A DNA stretch of 64,000 nt. It comes from Nocardioides cavernaquae. Lineage in GTDB: Bacteria > Actinomycetota > Actinomycetes > Propionibacteriales > Nocardioidaceae. The first letter of the stretch is position 1, and every line of letters begins with the position of its first letter. Below the pieces are notes generated by a model. The model was given only the letters and a program-made list of their open reading frames with translations. It ran no database searches and was not told where the DNA came from. Where the stretch lies: NCBI RefSeq assembly GCF_003600895.1, contig NZ_QYRP01000002.1, forward strand, positions 868,001 to 932,000. Direction: 5' to 3'. Below are positions 44,594-52,151 of this stretch, in pieces. Position numbers and translations under genes: made by a program.

Positions 44594-45775
44594 TTGTCGA
44601 TCGTGATCCCCTCCCCTGACCGCCCGAGCAGCGACGACAGCTGCCCCGGTGCCGTGCGCCTCCACGCCGCCGACGACGGGTACGTCGCGCGGGTGCGCAT
44701 CCCGGGTGGGCGGGTTTCGCCGGCGCAGCTGGTTGCGCTGGCTGATCTCGCGGAGTCCGCGGGCGACGGACACCTCTACCTGACCTCACGCGGCAACGTG
44801 CAGCTGCGCGGGCTCGGCTCCGGGTGTGGCCAGGACGTCGCCGATGCCCTGTACGCCGCGGGCCTGTTGCCGTCGGTCAGCCACGACCGCGTGCGCAACG
44901 TCGTCGCCTCGCCGCTGTCCGGAGTGGTCGGACCCGACATCGAGAGCTTGCTCTCCGAGCTCGATGCAGCGCTCCTCGAGGACGAAGCACTGGTTGCCCT
45001 GTCGGGGCGCTTCTTGTTCGGCATCGACAACGGGACAGGCGATGTCCTGGCGCTGAAGCCCGACGTTGCCGTCATCGTCGAGGCGGGCGACACGGTCCGC
45101 CTCGCCATCGCAGGCCAGCCCACGGCCGTTGCCGCCCCGACCGATCTGGCCGTTGACCTGCTGATAGGCGCCGCCCACCGGTTCCTCGCGCTCCGTGCCG
45201 AGCACGGCCCGACAGCCTGGCGGGTCAGCGACCTTCCGGATGCTGCGCTGGTGGAGTTGGCTCCGGGGCGCCCCGGTCCAACTCTCGGCGCGCCAGACCT
45301 GACCTCTGGGCACACCAATCTTGACCTTTCGGCGGGGGAGGCGGCGGGGCTGGGCAATCACGGGTCCACGGTCGTCGCGGGGGTTCTCCTCGGCAGCGCA
45401 CCGGCAGAGGCCTGGCGCGCGATCGCGGCTCTCGTCCCCGCGGACGCGGCCGGCGCGATCCGGCTGACGCCGTGGCGTTCGGTCGTCCTGATCGGCCCGA
45501 CCCCGGACGCCATCGACGTCCTCGCGTCGCACGGATTCCTGCTCGACGACGCCGACCCGCTCGCCCCGGTCACCGCCTGCATCGGCCGGCCCGGCTGCGG
45601 CAAGGCGCTGGCCGACGTACGCACCGACGCCCTCACCCTGGCCACAGATCCGACGTTGGCCACCCCGGGCGCGCGCCTCCACGTCTCCGGCTGCGACCGC
45701 CGCTGCGGCCACCCGACCGGACCCCACCTCTCGGCCGTCGCCACCGGTGACGGCTACCAGATCCAGGAGCTGTGA
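44594..45775 (+). CDS. cobG: Precorrin-3B synthase CobG
   Basis: 393 aa sulfite-reductase-like enzyme that uses O2 to make precorrin-3B, a step of the aerobic pathway. Two ferredoxin-like/SiR halves: GGRVSPAQLVALADLA and YLTSRGNVQLRGL near the N-terminus, and the Fe-S Cys set CIGRPGCGKALADVRTDAL with VSGCDRRCGHP near the C-terminus. Start TTG at 44594 has GAGGA 7 bases upstream; GTG at 44603 is an alternative. Residues ~230-247 are encoded by a repeat element. Overlaps cobH (TGATG). Confidence 0.93.
   Translation: MSIVIPSPDRPSSDDSCPGAVRLHAADDGYVARVRIPGGRVSPAQLVALADLAESAGDGHLYLTSRGNVQLRGLGSGCGQDVADALYAAGLLPSVSHDRVRNVVASPLSGVVGPDIESLLSELDAALLEDEALVALSGRFLFGIDNGTGDVLALKPDVAVIVEAGDTVRLAIAGQPTAVAAPTDLAVDLLIGAAHRFLALRAEHGPTAWRVSDLPDAALVELAPGRPGPTLGAPDLTSGHTNLDLSAGEAAGLGNHGSTVVAGVLLGSAPAEAWRAIAALVPADAAGAIRLTPWRSVVLIGPTPDAIDVLASHGFLLDDADPLAPVTACIGRPGCGKALADVRTDALTLATDPTLATPGARLHVSGCDRRCGHPTGPHLSAVATGDGYQIQEL
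45282..45335 (+). repeat. Intragenic ~54-nt repeat, copy in cobG
   Basis: Copy 4. Unit structure is clearest here: CTCTCGGCGCGCC-AGACCTGAC, then CTCTGGGCACACC-AATCTTGAC, then the partial CTTTCGGCGG, so 2.45 copies of a 22-nt unit. Encodes residues ~230-247 (LGAPDLTSGHTNLDLSA) between the two repeats of the SiR-like fold. Confidence 0.9.
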
Positions 45776-46407
45776 TGCAGTACGAGAAGGACGGCAACGC
45801 GATCTACGCGGAGTCGTTCGCGACCATCCGTCGCGAGGCTGACCTGTCCCGGTTCGACGCCGACACCGCCCAGGTCGTCGTACGCATGATCCACGCGTGC
45901 GGCCAGGTCGACCTCGCCGCCGACGTCGCCCACACGCCCGGGCTGGTCACGGCCGCGCGCGAGGCACTGAACGCCGGCGCGCCGATCCTCACCGACGCCA
46001 ACATGGTCGCCTCGGGCGTCACCCGTGCCCGGCTGCCGAAGGACAACGAGGTGCTCTGCGCCCTGCGGGACCCCGCGGTCCCCGCGCTCGCCAAGGAGCT
46101 GGGTACGACGCGGTCCGCTGCCGCGCTGGAGCTGTGGCGCGACAAGCTCGAGGGCTCTGTCGTCGCGATAGGCAATGCCCCCACCGCGCTCTTCCACCTG
46201 CTCGAGATGATCGCCGCCGGCGCCCCCAAGCCCGCCGCGATCATCGGCATCCCGGTGGGATTCGTCGGCGCGGTCGAGTCCAAGGTCGCGCTCGCCGAGA
46301 GCAACCTCGGCCTCGACTGGATCGTCGTGCACGGCCGTCGCGGCGGCTCCGCGATCACCGCTGCCGCCCTCAACGCGCTGGCGACCGAGCAGGAGATCAT
46401 GCGATGA
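45775..46407 (+). CDS. cobH: Precorrin-8X methylmutase CobH
   Basis: 210 aa. Moves the C11 methyl group to C12, giving hydrogenobyrinic acid. N-terminal YEKDGNAIYAESFATIRREADLSRF, catalytic-type His40 (VVVRMIHACGQ), DANMVASGVTRARLP and PAAIIGIPVGFVGAVESK are all typical. Coupled to cobG upstream (TGATG) and to cobIJ downstream (ATGA). Confidence 0.97.
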   Translation: MQYEKDGNAIYAESFATIRREADLSRFDADTAQVVVRMIHACGQVDLAADVAHTPGLVTAAREALNAGAPILTDANMVASGVTRARLPKDNEVLCALRDPAVPALAKELGTTRSAAALELWRDKLEGSVVAIGNAPTALFHLLEMIAAGAPKPAAIIGIPVGFVGAVESKVALAESNLGLDWIVVHGRRGGSAITAAALNALATEQEIMR

Positions 46408-47945
46408 CCCACTCCGCGATCGAACCGGGTCATCTCTACGGCGTGGGCCTCGGCACCGGCGACCCGAAGCTGATGACGCTGCGCGCGGTCGAGGTCATCG
46501 AGGCCGCCGATGTCGTCGCCTACCACTCCGCGAAGCACGGCCGCTCCAACGCGCGTCGCATCGCCGCCGCGCACATCCGCGAGGACCACATCGAGGAGCA
46601 CCTGGTCTATCCGCTGACCACGGAGACCACCGATCACCCGGGGGGCTACCGCGGCGCGATCGAGGAGTTCTACGAGGAGGCCGCGGCTCGGCTGGCAGCC
46701 CACCTCGATGCAGGTCGCTCGGTTGCGATCCTCTCCGAGGGCGACCCGCTGATCTACTCGTCGTACCAGCACATGCACAAGCGCCTCGCGCACCGCTACC
46801 CGACCGAGACCATCCCCGGCGTCTCGTCGATCCAGGCCTCCGTCGCCGCGCTCGGCGTACCGCTCACGGAGGACCGCGAGGTGCTCACCGTCCTCCCCGG
46901 CACGCTGCCGATGGAGGAGCTCGCCGCACGGCTGGCCTCCACCGACTCGGCCGTGATCCTCAAGATGGGCCGCACGTTCCCCGCGATCCGCGAGGCCCTC
47001 GAGAAGGCCGGACGCCTCGACGACGCCTGGTACGTCGAGCGGGCGACGATGCCTGAGCAGCGGGTCGAGAAGTTGGCCGACGTCGACCCCGAGAGCGTTC
47101 CGTACTTCTCGATGGCCGTCCTCCCCTCCAAGGTCGCCGGCATGCACGTGCCCAACCACGGACGTCGAGACGTCGCTACTTCGGCGCTCGACAAGCCTGC
47201 TGGGAAGGTCACGGTCATCGGCACCGGCCCGGCCGGCCCGATGTGGCTGACGCCTGAGGCGAAGGGGGCACTCTCCGTTGCGGATGACCTCGTCGGCTAT
47301 ACGACGTACGTGAAGCGGGTGCCGGAACGTCCCGGTCAGGTCCGCCACCTCTCCGACAACAAGGTCGAGTCGGAACGGGCCGAGTTCGCGCTCTCGCTGG
47401 CGCGCGAAGGACGCAACGTCGTCGTCGTCAGCTCCGGCGACCCGGGGGTCTTCGCGATGGCCACAGCGGTGCTCGAGGTGGCCTGCGAGGAGCAGTACTC
47501 CGACATCGAGGTGAAGGTCCTGCCCGGCATGACCGCCGCGCACGCAGCCGCCTCCCGCGTCGGCGCACCCCTCGGTCACGACTACGCCACGATCTCCCTG
47601 AGTGACCGGCTCAAGCCGTGGGACGTCATCGCCCAGCGCATCCGCGCCGCCGCGGAGGCCGATCTCGTGCTCGCGATCTACAACCCGGCCTCGAAGGAGC
47701 GCCGGCACCAGGTCGTCGCGCTCAAGGAGCTGCTGCTCGAGGTCCGCAAGCCGAACACCCCGGTGGTGCTGGCCCGTGACGTCGGCGGGCCGACCGAGGT
47801 GATCCGCATCGTCGAGCTCGGCGAGATGGATCCCGAGGTCATCGACATGCGGACGCTGATCCTGGTCGGCTCGAGCCAGACACAGATGGTTGCCCGCGCG
47901 ACCGGCGAGACCGTCGTCTGGACTCCGCGCCGCTACCCCGACTGA
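46404..47945 (+). CDS. cobIJ: Fused precorrin-2 C20-methyltransferase / precorrin-3B C17-methyltransferase
   Basis: 513 aa bifunctional SAM-dependent methyltransferase, as in mycobacterial CobIJ. CobI domain residues 1-~248: GVGLGTGDPKLMTLRAVEVI, LSEGDPLIYSS, IPGVSSIQASVAALG. CobJ domain from ~265: VIGTGPAGPMWLTPEAK, VVSSGDPGVFAMA, LPGMTAAHAAASRVGAPLGHDY. The linker at ~249-266 (GRRDVATSALDKPAGK) is encoded by a hairpin-bearing sequence. Its stop abuts the convergent cobK stop with no gap. Confidence 0.96.
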   Translation: MTHSAIEPGHLYGVGLGTGDPKLMTLRAVEVIEAADVVAYHSAKHGRSNARRIAAAHIREDHIEEHLVYPLTTETTDHPGGYRGAIEEFYEEAAARLAAHLDAGRSVAILSEGDPLIYSSYQHMHKRLAHRYPTETIPGVSSIQASVAALGVPLTEDREVLTVLPGTLPMEELAARLASTDSAVILKMGRTFPAIREALEKAGRLDDAWYVERATMPEQRVEKLADVDPESVPYFSMAVLPSKVAGMHVPNHGRRDVATSALDKPAGKVTVIGTGPAGPMWLTPEAKGALSVADDLVGYTTYVKRVPERPGQVRHLSDNKVESERAEFALSLAREGRNVVVVSSGDPGVFAMATAVLEVACEEQYSDIEVKVLPGMTAAHAAASRVGAPLGHDYATISLSDRLKPWDVIAQRIRAAAEADLVLAIYNPASKERRHQVVALKELLLEVRKPNTPVVLARDVGGPTEVIRIVELGEMDPEVIDMRTLILVGSSQTQMVARATGETVVWTPRRYPD

Positions 47946-48677
47946 TCAGAGCAGGCGGGCTGCCCAGTCGACGGCAGCCTCGACCTCACCGATCATGTCG
48001 GCGCCCTCGGGCACCGGCGGCCGGGCAATGACGATCACGCGCATGCCCAGCTGAGCGGCTGCGTCCAGCTTGGCTGCGGTGGCGGACCCGCCCGAGTCCT
48101 TGGTGACCAGGGTGTCGATGCCATGGCGCTGCATCAGCTCGACCTCGTCCTCGAGCGCGAACGGACCCCGGTCGAGCAGGAGCACGTGGTGGTGCGGCAG
48201 CACCGTCGGTGGGTCGATCGCCCGGATCAGGAATCGCGCATCCACGTGCGCGAAGGCGGCCACGTGCTGCCGCCCGATCGTCAGGAAGACGTGGGCACCG
48301 GGCTCGATCGCGGCTGCCGCGTGGTGCACGTCCGGGACCACCTCGAACTCCGGATGCAGGATGAATCCGGGCCGGCGCAGCAGCAGGTGGTGCGCGCCGA
48401 CGTCGCGCGCCGCGGCGTACGCGTTGGCGCTGATGTGCTCGGCGAAGGGGTGCGTCGCGTCGACGACCGCGTCGACCTTCTCGTCGCGGAGGTACGCCGC
48501 GAGGCCGGCGGAGCCGCCGAACCCCCCGATCCGCACGTCGCCCGCGGGCAGCACCGGCTCGGCAACGCGGCCGGCAAGGGACGAGACGACATCGAAGCCG
48601 AGGGCAGTCAGTCGGGGGGCGAGTTCACGGGCTTCGGTGGTGCCGCCCAGCAGCAGGATCCTCACCCGCGCCATCAT
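47946..48677 (-). CDS. cobK: Precorrin-6A reductase CobK
   Basis: 243 aa NADPH-dependent reductase of precorrin-6A. N-terminal Rossmann-like ILLLGGTTEARELA, DATHPFAEHISANAYAA, FLTIGRQHVAAFA, and LVTKDSGGSATAAKLDAA are the CobK/CbiJ signatures. Length is typical. Convergent with cobIJ; upstream is a small membrane gene in the same direction. Confidence 0.96.
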   Translation of the reverse strand: MMARVRILLLGGTTEARELAPRLTALGFDVVSSLAGRVAEPVLPAGDVRIGGFGGSAGLAAYLRDEKVDAVVDATHPFAEHISANAYAAARDVGAHHLLLRRPGFILHPEFEVVPDVHHAAAAIEPGAHVFLTIGRQHVAAFAHVDARFLIRAIDPPTVLPHHHVLLLDRGPFALEDEVELMQRHGIDTLVTKDSGGSATAAKLDAAAQLGMRVIVIARPPVPEGADMIGEVEAAVDWAARLL

Positions 48678-48693
48678 GCCGCGTCGAGGCGCC

Positions 48694-48930
48694 TCAGAAC
48701 GGAAGCAGGCCGATCATGTACAGCGGCCAGAGGAAGATCTGCGCGAGATAGTCGATCGCACCGAAGGGCGTCAGCAGCTCGATCGAGGACGCGTGCGAGT
48801 TCATGTACAGCAACCCGGCCACGAGGTACGGAATGCCCAGGATCACCGCGACCGTCATCCACCCCGGCGCGTGATGGTGGGCGATCGGGTCCCAGTCGGA
48901 CTCCGGCGTGGTCTTGTCCTTCATCTCCAT
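48694..48930 (-). CDS. Small two-helix membrane protein in the B12 cluster
   Basis: 78 aa: MEMKDKTTPESDWDPIAHHHAPG, then two hydrophobic helices (WMTVAVILGIPYLVAGLLYM and LAQIFLWPLYMIGLLPF). GGGAGG precedes the ATG at 48928-48930 at good spacing. The HHH stretch could bind metal, and the gene is 16 bases upstream of cobK on the same strand. Family not recognised; a link to cobalt or B12 is only positional. Confidence 0.7.
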   Translation of the reverse strand: MEMKDKTTPESDWDPIAHHHAPGWMTVAVILGIPYLVAGLLYMNSHASSIELLTPFGAIDYLAQIFLWPLYMIGLLPF

Positions 48931-48974
48931 GAGGTCCCTCCCGTGGGTCAATGCACCGACGATAAGGGAGTTCG

Positions 48975-49008
48975 CGACCAATTACTACAGTTAGGTAGTA
49001 ATTGGTCG
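48975..49008. promoter_or_regulatory. Perfect 14-bp inverted repeat between divergent B12 genes
   Basis: CGACCAATTACTAC (48975-48988) / GTAGTAATTGGTCG (48995-49008), 6-base spacer AGTTAG. AT-rich in very GC-rich surroundings, located between the starts at 48930 and 49035. It looks like a dimeric repressor operator for both genes. The regulator is unknown; the nearest regulator is the TetR gene at 31845. Confidence 0.8.
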
Positions 49009-49034
49009 GGGCACCGGTGGGCAACAATGTCCGC

Positions 49035-50171
49035 GTGACCAGCGAGCAGTCGTCCCCGAGCGGGCGCCCGGCCCAGCTCGAGCGCACCGGACTGCGCTCC
49101 GGCTGGACGACAGGCGCCTGCGCGACGGCCGCGACCACTGCGGCGTACACCGCGCTGCTGACCGGCGAGTTCCCCGATCCGGTCACCATCAACCTCCCGA
49201 CGGCCTCCCCCGCCTTCGCGCTCGCCGTCGAGGCCGTGTCGACCGGTCCGAGCGACCGGTGGGCGATGGCCGGCATCGTCAAGGACGCCGGCGACGACCC
49301 CGACGTCACCCACGGCGCGCTGGTCCGCGCGACGGTACGCCGCGGCGCGCCGGGCTCCGGCGTGACCTACGTGGCGGGTCCCGGTGTCGGCACCGTGACC
49401 AAGCCCGGACTGCCGCTCGCGGTCGGCGAACCCGCGATCAACCCGATGCCGCGGCAGTTCATCGCCGAGCATGTCGCCGCAGTCGCCGCGGCACACGGGG
49501 ACGCCGGCGACGTCGTCGTCGAGATCTCGATCGACCACGGCGAGCTGCTCGCCACCAAGACCTGGAACCCGCGCCTGGGCATCCTCGGGGGGCTCTCCGT
49601 GCTGGGCACGACCGGCGTCGTCGTGCCCTACTCCTGCTCAGCCTGGATCGACTCGATCCGCCGCGGCATCGACGTCGCCAGGGCGGCCGGCCACACCCAC
49701 GTCGCCGGGTGCACGGGGTCGACCTCGGAGAAGGTTGCCGTGTCGACCTATGACCTGCCCGATGATGCACTGCTGGACATGGGCGACTTCGCCGGAGCGG
49801 TCCTGAAGTACCTCCGCCGGCACCCGATCGACCGGCTCACCATCGTCGGCGGCTTCGCGAAGCTCTCCAAGCTCGCCGCCGGCCATCTCGACCTGCACTC
49901 GGGGCGCTCTCAGGTGTCGGTCGCGCACCTGACCTCACTGGCAGCTGCCGCAGGTTTCGCGCTCGACCTGACCGACTGCAACACCGGCCTCGAGGCGCTG
50001 CACCGGGCCCAGGCCTCGTCCGTGCCGCTCGCCGACCTGGTGGCTTCGGCTGCGGCATCCGAGGCGCTCGCCGTGCTGCGTGAGGCGCCCGTCGTCGTCG
50101 ACGTGATCTGCATCGACCGCGCCGGCACCATCGTGGGCCGCTGCGAGCCGCGCAGCCGGGCTCAGTCCTGA
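49035..50171 (+). CDS. cbiD: Cobalt-precorrin-5B C1-methyltransferase CbiD
   Basis: 378 aa, GTG start at 49035. Signature blocks: LRSGWTTGACATAATTAAYTALL, VKDAGDDPDVTHGA, GPGVGTVTKPGL, INPMPRQFI, NPRLGILGGLSVLGTTGVV, GGFAKLSKLAAGHLDLHS. CbiD belongs to the oxygen-independent pathway, methylating C1 after ring contraction. Here it coexists with CobG and CobN, and probably takes the place of CobF. It is alone on its strand, behind a palindromic operator. Confidence 0.94.
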   Translation: MTSEQSSPSGRPAQLERTGLRSGWTTGACATAATTAAYTALLTGEFPDPVTINLPTASPAFALAVEAVSTGPSDRWAMAGIVKDAGDDPDVTHGALVRATVRRGAPGSGVTYVAGPGVGTVTKPGLPLAVGEPAINPMPRQFIAEHVAAVAAAHGDAGDVVVEISIDHGELLATKTWNPRLGILGGLSVLGTTGVVVPYSCSAWIDSIRRGIDVARAAGHTHVAGCTGSTSEKVAVSTYDLPDDALLDMGDFAGAVLKYLRRHPIDRLTIVGGFAKLSKLAAGHLDLHSGRSQVSVAHLTSLAAAAGFALDLTDCNTGLEALHRAQASSVPLADLVASAAASEALAVLREAPVVVDVICIDRAGTIVGRCEPRSRAQS

Positions 50172-50175
50172 GCGG

Positions 50176-50928
50176 TCAGCTCAACGAGCGGTCCCGGTCG
50201 CAGCTGTAGAGGTGCGAGTCGCGGAAGCCCTCGGCGGCGAGCGACCGGCCGACCATGATGACGGCCGACCGCTTGAGGCCGGCGTCCTTCACCTGCTGTG
50301 CGATGTCGCCGAGCGTGCCGCGCAGGATCACCTGGTCGGGCTGCGAGGCCTGGAAGACGACAGCAGCCGGGCAGTCGAGACCGTAGTTGGGAAGCAGCTC
50401 GCGCACGACCTCGTCGACCAGGTGCGTGGCGAGGTGGAGCACGATCAGCGCACCGGCCTTGCCGAGGTTGTCGAGCGTCTCGCGCGGCGGCATCTTGCTT
50501 GCCTCCCGAGACAGCCGGGTCAGCACGACCGACTGGTTGACCTCGGGGACTGTGAGCTCTAGACCGAGCGCAGCCGACGCGGCCGCGAAGGCCGGGACAC
50601 CCGGCACCATCGTGGAACCGATGCCGAGCTCGTTCAGTCGACGGACCTGCTCGGCGACGGCCGAGTAGATCGACAGGTCACCCGAGTGCAGCCGCACGAC
50701 GTCCAGGCCGGCGTCGCGCGCCGCGGCGTACTCGGCGGTGATCTGCTCCAGTGTCAGGTGCTGCGTGTCGACGCGCCTGGCGTCGGCGGGCACCTCGGCG
50801 AGGAGCTCCTCGGGGACCAGCGCACCGGCGTACATCACGACGCGGGCGGACTGCAGCAGGCGCAGGCCGCGCACAGTGATCAGGTCCGGGGCACCGGGTC
50901 CAGCACCGACGAAAAATACGGTTGTCAC
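50176..50928 (-). CDS. cobM: Precorrin-4 C11-methyltransferase CobM
   Basis: 250 aa, GTG start at 50926-50928 overlapping the cobL stop and preceded by AAGGGAG. SAM methyltransferase: FFVGAGPGAPDLITVRGLRLL, VVMYAGALVPEELL, VVRLHSGDLSIYSAVAEQ, VPGVPAFAAASAALGLELTVPEV, and LYSCDRD near the end. Methylates C11 of precorrin-4. The longer open frame upstream lies within cobL and was rejected. Confidence 0.96.
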   Translation of the reverse strand: MTTVFFVGAGPGAPDLITVRGLRLLQSARVVMYAGALVPEELLAEVPADARRVDTQHLTLEQITAEYAAARDAGLDVVRLHSGDLSIYSAVAEQVRRLNELGIGSTMVPGVPAFAAASAALGLELTVPEVNQSVVLTRLSREASKMPPRETLDNLGKAGALIVLHLATHLVDEVVRELLPNYGLDCPAAVVFQASQPDQVILRGTLGDIAQQVKDAGLKRSAVIMVGRSLAAEGFRDSHLYSCDRDRSLS

Positions 50929-52151
50929 TTCGCTCCCTTTTCGGCGCTCCACTGCACCACGGTCATGGCCGCGCGCCATCCGGTGAACGCGCCGACCGGA
51001 GTCGAGCGCGCCACATCGATCTTCACGAGCTCGCCGCCGCGCTCGGCGCGGAGCCGGGTGACCAGCGCCTGCGACTCGAGCGTGACGGCGTTGGCCACGA
51101 ACCGACCGCCGGCCGGCAACGCCGCCCAGCACGCGTCGAACACACCGTCCGCGGTCAGCCCACCGCCGACGAAGACGACGTCCGGGGTCGGCAGACCGGC
51201 CATCGCCTCGGGCGCGCCGCCGGTCACCACCTCGAGCGCGGGTACGCCGAGTGCCGCGGCGTTGGCGACGATGCGCTCCGCACGAACCGGGTCCTTCTCG
51301 ACGCAGACCGCCCGCATCGACGGGTGGGCGCGCAGCCACTCGATGGCGATCGAGCCCGACCCGCCGCCGATGTCCCAGAGCAGCTCACCAGGGCGGGGTG
51401 CGAGCGTCGACAGGGTGAGTGCGCGGACGTGGCGCTTGGTCAGCTGGCCATCGCTCGCGAAGGCCTCGTCGGGCAGCCCGTGGGTCTCCGGCAGGGAGGG
51501 CGCGCCGGCGAACTCGACCGCGCTCACGCTGACCCCACCCACCGCCTGGCTGCCCCAGTAGTCCACCTGGTCGGCGAACCCGCGCAGGCTGCGCTCGCGA
51601 CCGCCGAGGTCGGACAGGACCGTGATCCGGGAACCGCCGAAGCCCGCCTCGGTCAGCAGCCCGGCAAGCGCTGCGGGTGTGCCGGCGTCGCGGTTGAGGA
51701 CGAGCAGGCGCCGACCCTGGCCTGCGTGACGCAGCACGGCGGCCAGCGGAGCGGTCAGCGTCGAAGCCACGGGCGTCGACTCGACCGCCCAGCCCATGCG
51801 GGCACAGGCGAGCGAGACCGAACCAGGGTGCGGGATGACCTTCACGTTGGGCTGGCCCAGCTCGTCGATGAGCGTCCGGCCGATGCCGTGGTGCATGGGG
51901 TCGCCGGAACCGAGGACCACCAGACCGGCGTCGCGATGTGCCTCGACCAGCTGTCGCACGGCGGGGCGCAAGGGCGTCGGCCAGGTGACGCGCTGCGCGG
52001 TCACGCTGGCGGGCAGCAGCTCGAGCTGGCGGGCGCCGCCGATGACCACGCCCGCCTCGTCGATCGCGGTGCGCGCGGAGGGCGCCAGCCCGTCGTAGCC
52101 GTCGACACCGATGCCGACCACGATCACCCTGTTCCTGAGGTGCTCGGTCAT
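50925..52151 (-). CDS. cobL: Precorrin-6Y C5,15-methyltransferase (decarboxylating) CobL
   Basis: 408 aa, two domains. N-terminal CbiE-like tetrapyrrole methylase (VIVVGIGVDGYDGLAPSAR, VLGSGDPMHHGIG, VIPHPGSVSLACARMGW). C-terminal CbiT-like class I methyltransferase with LLWDIGGGSGSIAIEWL and PDVVFVGGGLT. It methylates C5 and C15 and decarboxylates the acetate at C12. ATG 52151 overlaps the cobQ stop by ATGA. Confidence 0.96.
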   Translation of the reverse strand: MTEHLRNRVIVVGIGVDGYDGLAPSARTAIDEAGVVIGGARQLELLPASVTAQRVTWPTPLRPAVRQLVEAHRDAGLVVLGSGDPMHHGIGRTLIDELGQPNVKVIPHPGSVSLACARMGWAVESTPVASTLTAPLAAVLRHAGQGRRLLVLNRDAGTPAALAGLLTEAGFGGSRITVLSDLGGRERSLRGFADQVDYWGSQAVGGVSVSAVEFAGAPSLPETHGLPDEAFASDGQLTKRHVRALTLSTLAPRPGELLWDIGGGSGSIAIEWLRAHPSMRAVCVEKDPVRAERIVANAAALGVPALEVVTGGAPEAMAGLPTPDVVFVGGGLTADGVFDACWAALPAGGRFVANAVTLESQALVTRLRAERGGELVKIDVARSTPVGAFTGWRAAMTVVQWSAEKGAK

